A stretch of DNA of 64,000 bases from Nannobrachium achirus (taxonomy: Eukaryota > Chordata > Actinopteri > Myctophiformes > Myctophidae), in the NCBI GenBank assembly GCA_963921795.1, contig OY997658.1, positions 55,881,947-55,945,946 of the forward strand, read 5' to 3'. Of this stretch, positions 1-11,062 are shown piece after piece. The translations under genes and the position numbers were made by a program. Every line of letters begins with the position of its first letter. The first letter of the stretch is position 1. Below the pieces are notes generated by a model, which made no database searches, was not told the DNA's origin, and saw only the letters and a list, made by a program, of their open reading frames with translations.

Positions 1-270
1 ACTTATCACGACCGCTTCCCATGTCGACACGCTGGGACCGCGGAGGAGTAGGGGCCTCCGTGGCGTGCTGGTGGGGTTTCATGGCCACCTGACAGGATGA
101 CGGGGGCGAAAAATTACCCGGCGCTTTGTCCAGTGCTTTGCGTCAACGATAGTGCCGCTAGCTGTTGGAGCTCGCCGAAGTGAGAAGTGATCCGCCTGAT
201 AGGTGTTAAAGGCAGCAAAGTGGTGTGATGTTTATTTGACATGCCATAACTCTCTCGTCTTTCTCTACGT
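1..270. other. Upstream pard3 intron, no feature recognised
   Basis: GC-moderate sequence with no splice-flanked open frame matching the par-3 N-terminus and no repeat shared with the rest of the window. Assigned to intron only because it precedes exon A. The last 8 bases (CTCTACGT, 263-270) are the target-site copy of the next element. Confidence 0.4.
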
Positions 271-711
271 TGTGGTTCTTCAACAGGGGGTCCGGGACCC
301 CTAGGGGGTCCTCAGAGTTACTACAGGGGTTCCTCCAAATCCTTTAGTGATAGAAAGTTTTTTTTTCTCCTTTTTTATATTAACCACTTGAATGTCATTA
401 TTCTGAGAACTTTAGCCAAAAATAGCAGATCTACTTGTAGATCGGCTATTTTTGGCAAAGAGGTTTGGTGTAGAAGGGAAAAAGAGCAAACTAAGTACAG
501 AGTGAAAGGTCAAGTTTATCAAGTATTGACGGTTCAAGTGGTTAAATATCTGAAAACACACATTGAACCATTGTCCAAAATACACTGATGATCGTGCTGT
601 CAAACAATGAAACTATATGGAATCTACGAAAAAGGTTGTGGGGGTCCCTGGCTGCCTCATCGCTCTCTCTCAACTAAGGGGTCCTTGGCCTGAAAACGTT
701 GAAGACCCCTG
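271..711. mobile_element. hAT-like non-autonomous element, family 1, copy 1
   Basis: The left end reads TGTGGTTCTTCAAC and the right end GTTGAAGACCCCTG, which are inverted repeats. Both ends are flanked by CTCTACGT (263-270 and 712-719), an 8-bp target-site duplication as made by hAT transposases. There is no transposase frame. A short palindrome (415-456) lies in the middle. Its inner sequence is shared with four other copies in the window. Confidence 0.8.
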
Positions 712-719
712 CTCTACGT

Positions 720-1192
720 CGTCTGTCACTTCTCTCTCTCCTCTCCCCTCAACTCTCTCCATTTTCACCCTCCCACTTTCTGTCACTCCATCCTCTTTCT
801 TCCCTTTCCTCTCTTACTCCCTCCCTTCCTTCCTCTGTCCATCCCACTGTTCACTTTTCCGACTAAAGCTATGATGAAAAATGTTCGTCGACTGCCTTTT
901 TTCACTGGCGAAAACAAAACAAAAACTGGGATGATGCAATTGAAAAAATTAAAATCTAAATGTATAAATATATATATTTTTCTTCCTTATGACTGTTTAA
1001 TTATTTTTTCCCCTTTTGTTATTGATGATATCCTATGCATAGTACTGTGTTCTATCCGTCTGTCATTCATGTCATGTTATATGAGATGCACAAATGGTTC
1101 CTGTGTAAATAAGCCGAAAAGCTTACTAGGATCTCCTTTTAGCTGTACCTTGAACTGTACTGTCATGAAACTGTACCTTTTCCTATGAAACC
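720..1192. other. Intronic spacer with pyrimidine-rich tract
   Basis: 720-870 is a CT-rich stretch (CTCTCTCC, TTCCTCTC motifs) and 880-1190 is AT-rich. No coding exon or clear repeat end was seen. The last bases before 1193 lead into the target site of the following element. Confidence 0.4.
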
Positions 1193-1385
1193 TTCTAGTA
1201 CAGGGGTCTTCAACGTTTTCAGGCCAAGGACCCCTTAGCTGAGAGAGAGATGAAGCAGGGACCCCCACAACCTGTTCATAGATTCCATATAGTTTCATTG
1301 TTTGACAGCACACTCATCAGTGTGTTTTGGATTCATGTCAATTTGTGTTTTCATATATTTAACCACTTGAACCGTCAATACTTAA

Positions 1386-1847
1386 CACTTAAGTTGCAAT
1401 GATTTTTTCCGGCCAATGTCCCGCGTTGCCATGGTTACCATAGACTTCCATGTAATTGTGCAATTGTGTAAAAAGTGCACGCCCATGCCTAGATGATGCA
1501 CCACGTGTGTGCAGGCTGTTCACAGCTTTCAAACAAAAAAATCCGCTTGGAAATCCGTTCAGGCATTCATGATTTATGAGCCATTATGTTTTCTTCAGAT
1601 GTAAACAAACATGGCTGCCATGTTTGAAAGAATGGGTTGGTAGGGGGGTTAAACATGCAATTTCGCGATCGCGATCATGCCTAACACATTTCTGGAGGTC
1701 CAAAAAAAAATTGATTTTTTTTTTTTTGAAAAAACGATTTTTTTTTTTTTTTTCAAAAACGGCCCAAACTCGGGAAACTCGGGGTTGGCACAGGCTAGCA
1801 CTAGTACCAATACAAACTCGGGAAACTCGGGGTTGGCACCAGATGTG
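1386..1847. mobile_element. TTAA-targeting element nested in hAT family 1, copy 1
   Basis: Flanked by TTAA on both sides (1382-1385, 1848-1851). Removing it restores the CAATACTTAATAAAC sequence read, in reverse, in the uninterrupted copy near 33700. Left end CACTTAAGTTGC; internal CCATGGTTACCATAG palindromic motif, TTCGCGATCGCGA, T-runs, and two copies of AACTCGGGAAACTCGGGG. TTAA duplication is typical of the piggyBac superfamily, but the terminal CAC is not the usual CCC, so the superfamily is a guess. Confidence 0.7.
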
Positions 1848-1913
1848 TTAATAAACTTGACCTTTCACTCTGTACTTAGTCTGCTCTTTTTCCCCTTTAC
1901 ACCAAGCCTCTTT

Positions 1914-1985
1914 GCCGAAAATAGCCGACCTACAAGCTCACAACGCTGCGAGGCGTTGTGAGCTTGTAGATCGGCTATTTTCGGC
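1914..1985. repeat. Shared palindrome, reference copy in hAT family 1
   Basis: GCCGAAAATAGCCGACCTAC... is mirrored by GTAGATCGGCTATTTTCGGC. Stem about 30 bp, loop around CTGCGAG. The outer GCCG/CGGC is specific to this family; the inner AAAATAGC...GCTATTTT and ACAAGCTCACAACGC are shared with other families. Confidence 0.9.
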
Positions 1986-2180
1986 TAAAGTTCTCCCAGC
2001 ATGGATGCTAGGGTTCAAGTGGTTAATATAAAAAAGGAGAAAAAAAAGTTTCTATCACACAAAGATTTGGAGGACCCCCTGTTGTAACTCTGAGGACCCC
2101 CTAGGGGTCCTGGACCCCCTGTTGAAGACGCCTGTTCTAGTAAATTTTTCAATCAATCAATCAATCAAACATCGAAATGA

Positions 2181-2417
<237 letters not shown>

Positions 2418-2424
2418 TGACACA

Positions 2425-2879
2425 CAGGGACGTGCTGGGCCCCTGATTCAGCCTGGGAAAAAGAGTTGGAGAGGCCCTCATTGCGCGCTATAGAGAGAGA
2501 TCTCTCTCTATAGATTTGCCATTTCAGATCATGACAAGTGCCAAGCCGTTTGTTTTGTATTCATCATTTTAAAAATGATTTAAAGGTGCGAGGCGTTGTG
2601 TGCTTGTAGATCGGCTGTTTTCACTACTTTTGTGCGACGGCCTTTTATGATGAAGCTGCAGGGCTTTGCTTTACGAAAGAATTTACAAATTTGAAACTTG
2701 GAGATTTGGAGTTTCTGCCCGACAGTGACGATTTACTTTGTTGGCCGCCCAGCCCCCAAAATGGAACGAAGCCGACATTTTATTTTAATTTCTTTTCCTA
2801 ATGGCCGGCCTGGACCGGCCGGGAATGAACCGGCCGATCGGGAGTTGTCCCGCTTTTCCCAATGGCCAGCACGTCCCTG
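2425..2879. mobile_element. hAT-like element, family 2, copy 1
   Basis: Ends CAGGGACGTGCTGG and GGCCAGCACGTCCCTG are inverted repeats, flanked by ATGACACA (2417-2424 and 2880-2887). It begins 22 bp after pard3 exon A. Inside is the right half of the Tc1-like MITE family together with half of the shared palindrome (2587-2623), so one non-autonomous family has captured part of another. Confidence 0.85.
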
Positions 2880-2949
2880 ATGACACAGTATCTAACAGTA
2901 CTACTGTACTACAATGTCCTCCTATGTTATTATGGGGGATACCGGCAGT

Positions 2950-3322
2950 AGTATCAACCTTTTCAGGCCGCAAACCCAAAAAGAATCATATTTTAACTGG
3001 GGACCCCCTCCCCATGCTGACGAGTAATAATATTTGAGGAATTACATTTTGTATAACACAGTTCTATTGTGAAAATAGCCGATCGGCTATTTTCACAATT
3101 TCTGCCTCCAATATTTGACAATTTGGCCAATGTTTAATTTCTCATTTTAGAGGTATTAAAAGTCCTTAAATTGTTACTTTAGAAATGTGCATAAACCCTC
3201 TATACACTTAAATGTTTTGTTGGTTTGTTTACTGTTGAGTGAGAAAACAATGTTGCCCATTGAGTCATCTGGGGACCTCCCAGAATAATTTGGGGATCCC
3301 GACCCACAGGTTGAGAAAATAG
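2950..3322. mobile_element. hAT-like element, family 7, reverse copy
   Basis: Contains TTTCAGGCCGCAAACCC at the left and GACCCACAGGTTGAGAAAAT at the right. The right end is the inverse of the TTCTCAACCTGTGGGTC end at about 20890, and the interior (TGCATAAACC, TAAAAGTCCTTAAATTG) matches that copy in reverse. A perfect 34-bp palindrome sits at 3066-3099. Confidence 0.6.
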
Positions 3323-3377
3323 GGCATAGCAGTGGGCGTGGCCTACTGGTGCCACTAAAAAAAATCAGCCCTTAATT

Positions 3378-3600
3378 ATTTTTCCCACAGAGATTTTCTT
3401 TTTTTTTTTCAAGATATGTTTTGGGGCTTTTATGCCTTTGTTGACAGGACAGTAGACTGACAGGAAATGGGGAGAGAGATGGGGGGTGACACACAGCAAA
3501 TCTGGTCGGGTTCGGGAATCGTACCAGCGGCCCGCTGGTACACAAAGCCTATGTGGAATGTGCCTGGACCAGTAGGCCAGCAGGCGCCCTTCCCACAGAG
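3378..3600 (-). repeat. Probable tRNA-derived SINE, reverse orientation
   Basis: GACAGGACAGTAGACTGACA, then GGGAGAGAGATGGGG, then TCGGGTTCGGGAATCGTACC. Read in reverse, the last part resembles an RNA polymerase III B box (GGTACGATTCCCGAACC). A second, diverged copy is at 30570-30745. Both lack a clear A box. Confidence 0.45.
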
Positions 3601-4497
3601 ATTTACACAGTTATTTATATCAATTATTTTAAGCATGGAATCAAGCAATCCAGGATCCTGGTGAATCATGACCACTATAACCTTCTGTTCTGTGTTTTTT
3701 GAAAGTTTATTCTTTGTGTAAGTTTTCGTTATATATTTGTTTCTCTGCAGAAGTATCAAAGCTACCTCGTAGGAAGTCCAAAACCCCCAGCAGTCTTGTA
3801 TTGTATTACAGCTGCCTACCATCTCACTGTTCTCCTCTACGCCCTGAAATCAAAGCACATCCTGGATATGAAGCCTGCACTACAGACTTAATCAAAAACT
3901 ACATACCTTCTTTTGTTCCACAAAAGTAAAAAGGAGACAGAGTGGGAGACCGAGAAGGAAACATATTCTCTTTTCTTTGTTCTAAATTCAATTTTCAGTG
4001 TCTGTCTGAGGGAGAGAGCTGGTAATGAAGGAAAAAAAAAGGTCTATCTTAAGTACATCCTCCCCGCAGCTTACCAAAGAGAAGGGAAGCCAATTAACTT
4101 CTCAAAATGGCCGCCCCCCATGTGGCGCTGACAGAAAAGCCTTGGTGGTTTTCTAGGAAGGTAGATATTGCAAATAAGATGAGGGGCAGAGGAAGTAAAA
4201 ACAAAAATGCGAGGGGGGGGGGGGGTGATTGAGTGCTAGGAATGTGACACGGCAACCCTCCGTATGATTAGCGTTGCCTCCGCGCCTGGTCTTGATAATC
4301 CTATTTAAAAACACTCAGGTTGTCAGTGCCTCCATAATGTAATGGCAAACTCCCCAGAGGGGGGCTAAAGGAATGAAGCATGTATTAGAGACTATATTTT
4401 GTTTTGTGAAAGAGCCCACCTTTACCAAGGGTCTAACCTCAACCTGGACTCCTTGGAGATGTCGGAAATGAGTTGTTTAACCAAATGAACCCCAGCA
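3601..4497. other. Intron, low-complexity patches, no gene
   Basis: AT-rich sequence with an 11-15 bp G-run near 4214-4226. No par-3 exon or other domain was recognised in any frame. Confidence 0.4.
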
Positions 4498-4725
4498 TAT
4501 CGTCGTTGTCGGGTGGAAACATTGTATGTCCAAAACCGTTAGTTTTGCCTTTACCATTTTAAAAAGAATTTAAACTAGTGAAAACAGCCGATCTACAAGT
4601 GCACAACGTGTACTTGTAGATCTGCTGTTTTCACAACTTTTTTGTGACGACCTTGTATGATGAAGCAGGGCTTTACTTTGCGAAAGAACGTACACATTTG
4701 AAACTTCCACCCGACGACGACGATA
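4498..4725. mobile_element. Tc1-like MITE (TATCGTCGTTGTCGGG family), copy 1
   Basis: Begins TATCGTCGTTGTCGGGTGG and ends CCACCCGACGACGACGATA, an inverted terminal repeat starting and finishing with TA as in Tc1/mariner insertions. The central palindrome is at 4578-4634. Other copies are at 8374-8590, 19544-19670, 21402-21654, 24935-25193, 37080-37285 and 53854-54058. Confidence 0.75.
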
Positions 4726-5199
4726 TACTCTATTCTCGGGCAAACATTATATTAGGGTGAAATGTTATGCGTAGCTTATATTAGGGCGTAATATTATTAG
4801 TGCGAAAAGCACAAAGACGCATCGCGATGCGATGCATCGCAACGCATTGTGTCCTTGTAGATCGGCAATCTTTCAGTGAAGAGATTTAGAGTTGAGGGGA
4901 GAAAAAAGGTATACAGACATAGAGCTCTGGACCCTGGTTAACTAAGTATAAGCCATGGGTCTTCAACAGGGGGTCCAGGACTCCTAAGGGGCCTCAAAGA
5001 TACCAGTGTGAATTATTTATTATAACTATTTAACCACTTGAACCCTAGCATCCTTATTCTGGTTATTCTTGTTCTATGCTATTCAGTATATGAATAGTGA
5101 TAGTGATTAATAGTGCTGTCCAACAAGTCTGTGAAGCTCTCATCCCTACTACTAATTGAACTGACACGCACTGACTTTCACATAAATAAATGTCAGTTT

Positions 5200-5690
5200 A
5201 TCAGGCCTTGACACTAAGGCTTGCCCACTTGCCCCCGGCAGGTAAATAAAACTTTCGGGCAGGTGGAGTTTGCTTTCAGATTGCCCGACCGGGCAAGTGC
5301 TAGTTTGAAAGGGGACGCAATAACACAGCACGAGATATCCATCTAAACACCTGAACGCAGCCAAAGCGCTCTGTCTTCTGGTCTTTGGAATGTAAGCACT
5401 GTTTTCCTATAACGTGCTGTTTTCGCAGTTTTCACTGTATAAATATAAGATAGGTGTGATATGTGAAGTCATATTCAATCATAACTATGTAGGTATTTGG
5501 ATAAAGATTGAGGTATGACATTTTTAAAGTGTAAAATTGAACGGCAATTCAAATTTTACTCATGATTTTCTAATGGTCAATTTACTTTTCGGAAAAGTGG
5601 GCATGACCTTTGGGCAAGTAGATAATGACCTGTACTTGCCCGACAGGCGAGTGCCTCTCAGACCTTAGTGTCAACCCCTGGTTTATGGTC
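5200..5690. mobile_element. hAT-like element with TTGACACTAAGG ends
   Basis: Left CAGGCCTTGACACTAAGG and right CCTTAGTGTCAACCCCTGG are inverted repeats. TTGCCCGACC/GGGCAAGTG motifs recur inside at both ends. Sequence near 44230 (CCAGGGGTTGACACTATGG) is a partial relative. The flanking duplication (GTTTAT shared) is imperfect. Confidence 0.6.
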
Positions 5691-5810
5691 AAATCTACAA
5701 TCCTCTACAATCATATGGTGGACATCAAAGTCAGGTTTTACTGCTGTCTGTTCATGGGACCACGCGAAAAAACATTGCTGGGCATTAGGACTCGCAGGAC
5801 TGTATTTTGA

Positions 5811-6068
5811 TTGTCTTAAGTACCAGCTCTTATACCTTAACTTAAAAGCCTGTCCATACTGTCTCCGATCACCAAACTTTTCGTCGGAGAGTTCTCACTT
5901 TCTGACGTGCAGCTTTCCGAACTCTAATTCGGGGTAATGCTTTTCAGAAGATGCAAGTGATGTCATTTTGTAGTTGAACCGGACCTTTCCGACAAAAGGT
6001 TCAGTGGTCGGAGACAGTATGGACAGGCCTTCAAGTTAAGGCATACGAGCTGGTACTTAAGACAATCT
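5811..6068. repeat. Foldback (long inverted repeat)
   Basis: TTGTCTTAAGTACCAGCTC at the left is mirrored by GAGCTGGTACTTAAGACAA at the right. An inner pair, AGCCTGTCCATACTGTCTCC and its inverse GGAGACAGTATGGACAGGC, continues the stem. Arms are about 65 bp and imperfect; the loop is about 120 bp. Non-autonomous element with no frame. Confidence 0.65.
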
Positions 6069-6245
6069 AAATAGAGACCGCAATGTCAAAAAACATGTGT
6101 GCAAAAGACTCCAACTTTTGCACATGGATAGCTCAGATTTTTGCATAATCAGCAACAGCATTGTACACAATACATAGTGGGGGTCCCTTCTTCATCTCTC
6201 TCTCAGCTAAGGGGTCCTTGGCCTGAAAAACGTTGAAGATCCCTA

Positions 6246-6777
6246 CAAATCTGTAGCCCCAAGACTGGTCCGAGGTCATGTACGTACTGTATGTGCTTCC
6301 ATGAGGCTGTCAAGATGCTGATTGACAAAGACATGGTTTGTTCTTCAAAGGACAGAAAGAGACACACGCTGAACATGTGGAGCTGGGCTGTGGACCAGGA
6401 ACACAAACTCCTTCAACAGGGAACATGTCTGCTTGGCGTAGAAGTAGTCATAGACTATTTTTGTTCCAACAAACAACAGATGCATCACTCCAGCGCCGGC
6501 TTGAAAACATTATACTTTTTTTTTTTCTTAAAGGAAATTTCACTCAAAACCGCTCATCAATAACCGCGTCGCCTTTAGAGAACATGTGGACGCAAGCCGT
6601 TCGTCTCAGACCGACTCCCCATCCCCTGGTTGTCTGAGAGCATTTCCTCTCATGCAGCACAGCCGTTATACAGCGCTCTGTTCTGTTATGTTCTTTCGGA
6701 ACCCTCTTCCCCGGATCCAATTACCGCAGAGTCCGGTCGCGTTCGTTCTGCCAAAGCTCCCAGCTGACACGCAGCCC

Positions 6778-6782
<5 letters not shown>
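6246..6782. other. Intron, no feature recognised
   Basis: Mixed-composition sequence. Open frames of up to 127 codons here run into the GA repeat and show no family resemblance. Confidence 0.35.

Positions 6783-6823
<41 letters not shown>
6783..6823. repeat. (GA)n microsatellite
   Basis: Uninterrupted GA dinucleotide tract of about 41 bp. Confidence 0.95.
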
Positions 6824-6826
<3 letters not shown>

Positions 6827-7104
6827 TCTGGCTCATCATCGTCGTCCAGCCTCGTATAAAGTCTGTGATCGTGTCCTGCCCAAAAAAAAAAACTTTTACA
6901 ATGACTTGTATGGCGGCAGCAGCACTGCCTAGTACTGTGCTTAGTCAACCGTCAAACAGCTTGATATGAATGTGGAGGTTAAAACGTGCAGGTGTGGTTT
7001 TAACACATTAAAATGGGGAAGGCATCTGTGTAATTTTAGATTTTAGCTACAGTACTTATATTACTTATATACCGACTGGGAGAAATGCGGGCCCTGAGTG
7101 AAGT

Positions 7105-7127
7105 CTTTCTTTCTTTCTTTGTTTGTT

Positions 7128-7170
<43 letters not shown>

Positions 7171-7176
7171 CTTTCT
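7105..7176. repeat. (TTTC)n microsatellite
   Basis: TTTC repeated about 18 times with one GTTTGTTTC interruption. Confidence 0.95.
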
Positions 7177-7179
7177 TAA

Positions 7180-7600
7180 AGGACGTTTGACATTTTCAAA
7201 CTAAATTCATATAATTGGTCCCCACTAATGCTTATTATACTATGGCGCCATTTCTGTCTGCCCCGTCTGTGTCTCAGAGGTGGGCTGTGGACACTACAGA
7301 AACACGCCTACCAGTGACATCATCGTTAGGCAGGTTATTTTTTTTTTATCTTTTATTTAGATGTTTATTAGCGCTAGAACAATGGCATCCATTCATTATA
7401 GCATGCCATCTTTCCAGGAATGGAAAGCCTGCCGTTTCCATTAGCTTGGATTCCCCATTGATGATGTCACTGAACTGTCCAAAGCCCTCCTCTGAGACAC
7501 AGACGGGTTAGACAAAAATGGTACTGTACCATCATGTTATAATGAGCATTGGTGCGGACCAATTATATGAAGAGGCGTTGAAAATGAGTGAAGTCCTCCT
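7180..7600. repeat. Foldback MITE
   Basis: AATTGGTCCCCACTAATGC near 7213-7231 is mirrored by GCATTGGTGCGGACCAATT near 7547-7565. Inside, TCTCAGAGG / CCTCTGAGA, CCTACCAGTGACATCAT and GATGATGTCACTG are also paired. It is a roughly 350-bp imperfect hairpin element. Confidence 0.55.
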
Positions 7601-7689
7601 TTAATAAAATACAGTACACCAGTAAGACGCCTAAGGGCCATCTGTCTTGGCCATATGGATTCTGTTAGTGTGGTTCAGTCCCTTTTAGG

Positions 7690-7835
7690 CCCATATATGG
7701 AGATTCGTAACATAATCCCTTTTATGCCCATGGAGATCCCTGCTCTGAGTATCTGACATCACTGTGATGTCACCTGTTTAAATCCATATATGGAGATCCC
7801 TGCTCTGAGTATCTGACATCACTGTGATGTCACCA
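7690..7835. repeat. Short direct repeats with TATATGGAGATCCCTG
   Basis: TATATGGAGATCCCTGCTCT followed by GAGTATCTGACATCACTGTG occurs twice in tandem (about 7735-7775 and 7790-7832). Related TATATGGAGAT(C) units are at 42580-42670 and, inverted, in the Helitron-like tandem arrays at 26760-27420 and 52890-53300. Confidence 0.6.
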
Positions 7836-8373
7836 ATTATGTGTCAGGGGAACCACAGTGTCAAGCGTTACCCGTCCGGACGGACGTCTACGGACAAGCT
7901 GTGGCGGTTCTGATAGTAAACTGCGACCTGTGGTCGCAATTAATCTGGTCTGTGTGCATGTGTCTTTGAGAGTCCTTGCCTGTAAGTGATTGTGCATGCA
8001 TACAAAAGAGAGTTTCATGCAGACGTATGGTATGTGTGGGTGTGTGCGTGCGTATGTGCGTACGTGCGCGTTAACACGCACGCTTGCATTAGCGAAAAAA
8101 AAAAAAAAAAAAAAAGAACGAATAAAATAACAAGTGGAGATGTAATTAATGTCGTCTCGAGGTCACCTCGGCAGGAATATCTTTACACAAATGTTTTTCA
8201 TGTAATTGAGGAGCTCGGCTGTGGGCAGGGACGTGCTGGCCATTTGGAAAAGAGGGACAACTCCCGAACGGCCGGTTCATTCCTGGCTGGTCCAGGCTGG
8301 CCATTAGGAAAAAAATAAAAATCAAATGTTGGCCTTCGTTCCATTTTGGGGGCTGGGCGGCCAACAAATTAAA

Positions 8374-8590
8374 TGGTCACTGTCGGGCAGAAACCTCGTA
8401 TCTCCAAGTTTCAAATTTCTCAATTTTTTCGCAAAGCAAAGCACAAAAGTAGTGAAAACAGCAGATCTACAAGCACACAACGCCTTGCGGTGCGAGGCGT
8501 TGTGTGCTTGTAGATCGGCTGTTTTCACTAGTTTAAATCATTTTTAAAATGTTTTTTGGACATACAAGGTTTCCACCCGACAACGACAAA
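8374..8590 (-). mobile_element. Tc1-like MITE, reversed copy inside hAT family 2
   Basis: Left end GGTCACTGTCGGGCAGAAACC is the degenerate terminal repeat; the right end GTTTCCACCCGACAACGAC is the canonical one. The strand is set relative to the 4498 copy. Confidence 0.6.
8451..8529. repeat. Shared palindrome, reference copy in Tc1-like MITE
   Basis: AGTGAAAACAGCAGATCTAC... is mirrored by GTAGATCGGCTGTTTTCACT, with AAGCACACAACGCC / GGCGTTGTGTGCTT. Compared with the hAT version, TAGC became CAGC and CTCAC became CACAC in both arms. Confidence 0.9.
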
Positions 8591-8697
8591 ATATAACTCA
8601 TGTAATTGGCCCACTGGCTTGTCACTTGTCATGATCTGAAATGGCAAATATTTGAGTTGCAGCAGAGTCTAGTAAATCTAGGGAAAAAATACACTCA

Positions 8698-9304
8698 GGT
8701 TGGACAAAATTGTATTATTTAGTTTTTCAACTGATTCTGACAGGAAATTAGGTCTACTAGCCAGGATAAAAAATCTACCATAATCTGCTCACTGCAAATA
8801 CCCACAGTGGCCAAATCAAGTTGGGCTCCCATCGACTTTCTATACAGGAGGAAAATACCCAGAAAAAAGATCTGCTTTAAGTAGGATGTGAGGGGTCTAA
8901 CTAGGGGTTTGACATGATGCTGAATCCATTGCAAGCATTTGTTTTGCACAAAAAACATTCCTTGGGCTAACAATGGCCCCAGAAAATGATGGTTTAGTGA
9001 TGAAAAGTGATGAGTCATCACTTTTCCACAGTTTTGTGGGCGTTTTATGGGGCCAATGAATGTTTTTGTGCAAAACAAATGCTTGCAATGGATTCAGCAT
9101 CATGACAAACCCCTAGTTAGACCCCTCACATCCTACTTAAAGCAAAAAAGATTCTGGGTATTTTCCTCTTGTATAGAAAGTCGATGGGAGCCCAACTTGA
9201 TTTGGCCGTGAGCAGATCATGGTAGATTTTTTGTATCCTGGCTAGTAGACCTAATTTCCTGTCAGAATCAGTTGAAAAACTAAATAATAAAATGTTGTCC
9301 AACC
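8698..9304. repeat. Large foldback element, copy 1
   Basis: GGTTGGACAAAATTG... at the left is mirrored by ...AATGTTGTCCAACC at the right with arms of about 180 bp (for example GTCTACTAGCCAGGATA versus TATCCTGGCTAGTAGAC). The inner stem AAGTGATGAGTCATCACTT lies around 9003-9022. The internal core (AGGGGTCTAACTAGGGGTTT, ATCCATTGCAAGCATTTG) is shared with the foldback at 48613-49315, although their outer arms differ. Confidence 0.8.
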
Positions 9305-9387
9305 TCAGCCTTATTTTTACTGGACTGGCCCTCTACAACTCTTTTTCCCAGGCTGAATCAGGGGCCCAGCATGTCCCTGGCTGTGGG

Positions 9388-9776
9388 GCCCGCTTCTTAT
9401 TAGCGGCCTGTAATATGGCTAAGGCTATTAGCAACATGAGATTACAATGTGGGCTTAGGTAATGGAACTTGGACGGACAGTATCAGCATGGAATGTGTCC
9501 AAAATAAGCAAGTACAACCCACCACCCCCATTCCCCCTGCCAATCATCCTGCATGTGTAGGATAAACCAGCTACTCCATATTGTTTTAATTTATTTGTTG
9601 TTTATTTCATTCTCAATTCTGATTAATTGCTATTCAAGTTCATACAGTTAAAATAGTTAAAAAGATTGAGATAAAAAGGTCATGCAATAAGTTTACTTTA
9701 TTTTGTCATTGTTCTATCTAATGTATGTATGTCATTTAAAACTATAATAGTCACTGTGTTTCATCCCTGCCAAGAC
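9388..9776. other. Intron, no feature recognised
   Basis: AT-rich sequence without palindromes or repeat ends. The final bases GCCAAGAC are the target site of the next element. Confidence 0.35.
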
Positions 9777-10920
9777 CAGTGTTGGGACTAACGCATTACA
9801 AAGTAATCAATTACTGTAGCACCGTTCTTTTTTTCAGTAATGAGTAGCCTACTCTAACGCGTTCTTTTTTTAATTCAGTAACTCAGTTACCGTTACTACA
9901 CGGTGCGTTCCTCCGTTCTTTTGCGTTATTTTATGCACCTAGAGATGAGCTGAATCTTCCTCTGTCACTCACAAGCAGGCAGAGGGGAGGGGAGACACTG
10001 ACACGAATGCCAGACAGAGCCGCGCTGAGACGTGCTGTGGTGCGCTCTGGGCATGTCTGTGCTTTACCAACAGACTAGTGCAGAGTCAGACATATAGACT
10101 GCAAACGTGACTACAGATAGCCCGCACTAGGCACAATATGATAGAATGCGATCACTTACAGTAGCTGACTTCTCCCGTCTCCACTGTGAGCGGTGGACAG
10201 CTGTGCGTTATTGATGAGATGATCGACAACGTCTTGTAAATCCATGCATGTGTCCCGTCGACCTATTAGGCTATATATAACTCTATGGTCCCGACTCGCG
10301 GTAAAATCTGTTTGTCGGGTCTATTTCATTAAGGCTCATCAAACCATGATATTGTTGTTAGAGAAAGAAAGCTTATAAACTTCCTGTGGTCGTAAGGTAA
10401 TTAATTTTCCCTCAAGTTTTTTGCTTGTAAGGCATTGCACATTATTTCATAAATGGAAAATTGTTATTGTTTTTTTGTAGCCTACATTACCTGCAAATTA
10501 AAAATAAATGTCAAAGTTATTTTGTAAGTAATCCCATGAATACATTATAAATAAAATCGAAGAAATTCCATAAATTAGAACACAAATATTTAAGAAATAG
10601 TGAAAATAGCTGATCTACAAGCTCACTAGGCAGCGCAAAACAATGCGTTGTGAGCTTGTAGATCTGCTGTTTTCACTAGTTTGGGTCACAGGCAAATGTC
10701 TAATTTCTCTTTTGGGTTACAAGCTATAAAGTTTAACCAGGCTATAAGGTCATTACTAAAAATGACTGTACTAAAAACTAAAAAGTAACTAAAAAGTTAC
10801 TTTTCACAGTAACGCATTACTTTTTGGTGTGAGTAATCAGTAAAGTAACTGAGTTACTTTTGAAATGAAGTAACTAGTAACGGTAACTAGTTACTATTTT
10901 CAGTAACTTGCCCAACACTG
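9777..10920. mobile_element. hAT-like element, family 3 (CAGTGTTGGG ends)
   Basis: Left CAGTGTTGGGACTAACGC and right AACTTGCCCAACACTG; the flanks are GCCAAGAC (9769-9776) and GCCAAGAT (10921-10928), an 8-bp duplication with one mismatch. Sub-terminal AGTAACG/TTACT repeats run at both ends. A palindrome lies at 10599-10677. No transposase is visible. Confidence 0.85.
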
Positions 10921-11062
10921 GCCAAGATGACATACAGAGCAATAGCTCCACCACGCCACTAGGGGGCAAACACATTCCAGTGAGCGCAACAGGTTTCTGT
11001 CAGTCAGAGTGAGAGGAAGTCTTACATCCTGTCATTGGTAAGAGAGTGCAGACTGGACAGAA

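Larger units (their letters stand above)
1201..2134. mobile_element. hAT-like element, family 1, copy 2 (with nested TTAA element)
   Basis: Ends CAGGGGTCTTCAAC and GTTGAAGACGCCTG are inverted repeats, flanked by the 8-bp duplication TTCTAGTA (1193-1200 and 2135-2142). It is about twice the length of sister copies because another element (1386-1847) is inserted at a TTAA. The palindrome at 1914-1985 belongs to this family. The right end is about 70 bp upstream of pard3 exon A. Confidence 0.85.
4953..6245. mobile_element. hAT family 1 relic split by other elements
   Basis: The left end CATGGGTCTTCAACAGGGGG at 4953 and the right end GGCCTGAAAAACGTTGAAGA near 6217-6245 belong to family 1. The intervening sequence is occupied by a TTGCCC-rich element (about 5200-5690) and a foldback (5811-6068). 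I did not find matching 8-bp duplications, so part of an end may be lost or this may be two relics. Confidence 0.5.
8226..9379. mobile_element. hAT-like element, family 2, copy 2 (1154 bp)
   Basis: Ends CAGGGACGTGCTGG and CCCAGCATGTCCCTG, flanked by GCTGTGGG (8218-8225 and 9380-9387). It holds a reversed Tc1-like MITE (8374-8590) with a palindrome (8451-8529) and a roughly 600-bp foldback (8698-9304). No transposase frame. Confidence 0.85.

Noticed and set aside
1914-1985. Palindromes as microRNA precursors or transcription terminators
   Set aside because: Copies are dispersed within many transposon families in both orientations with variable loops, so a shared mobile or recombining module explains them better; no independent evidence for a processed RNA.
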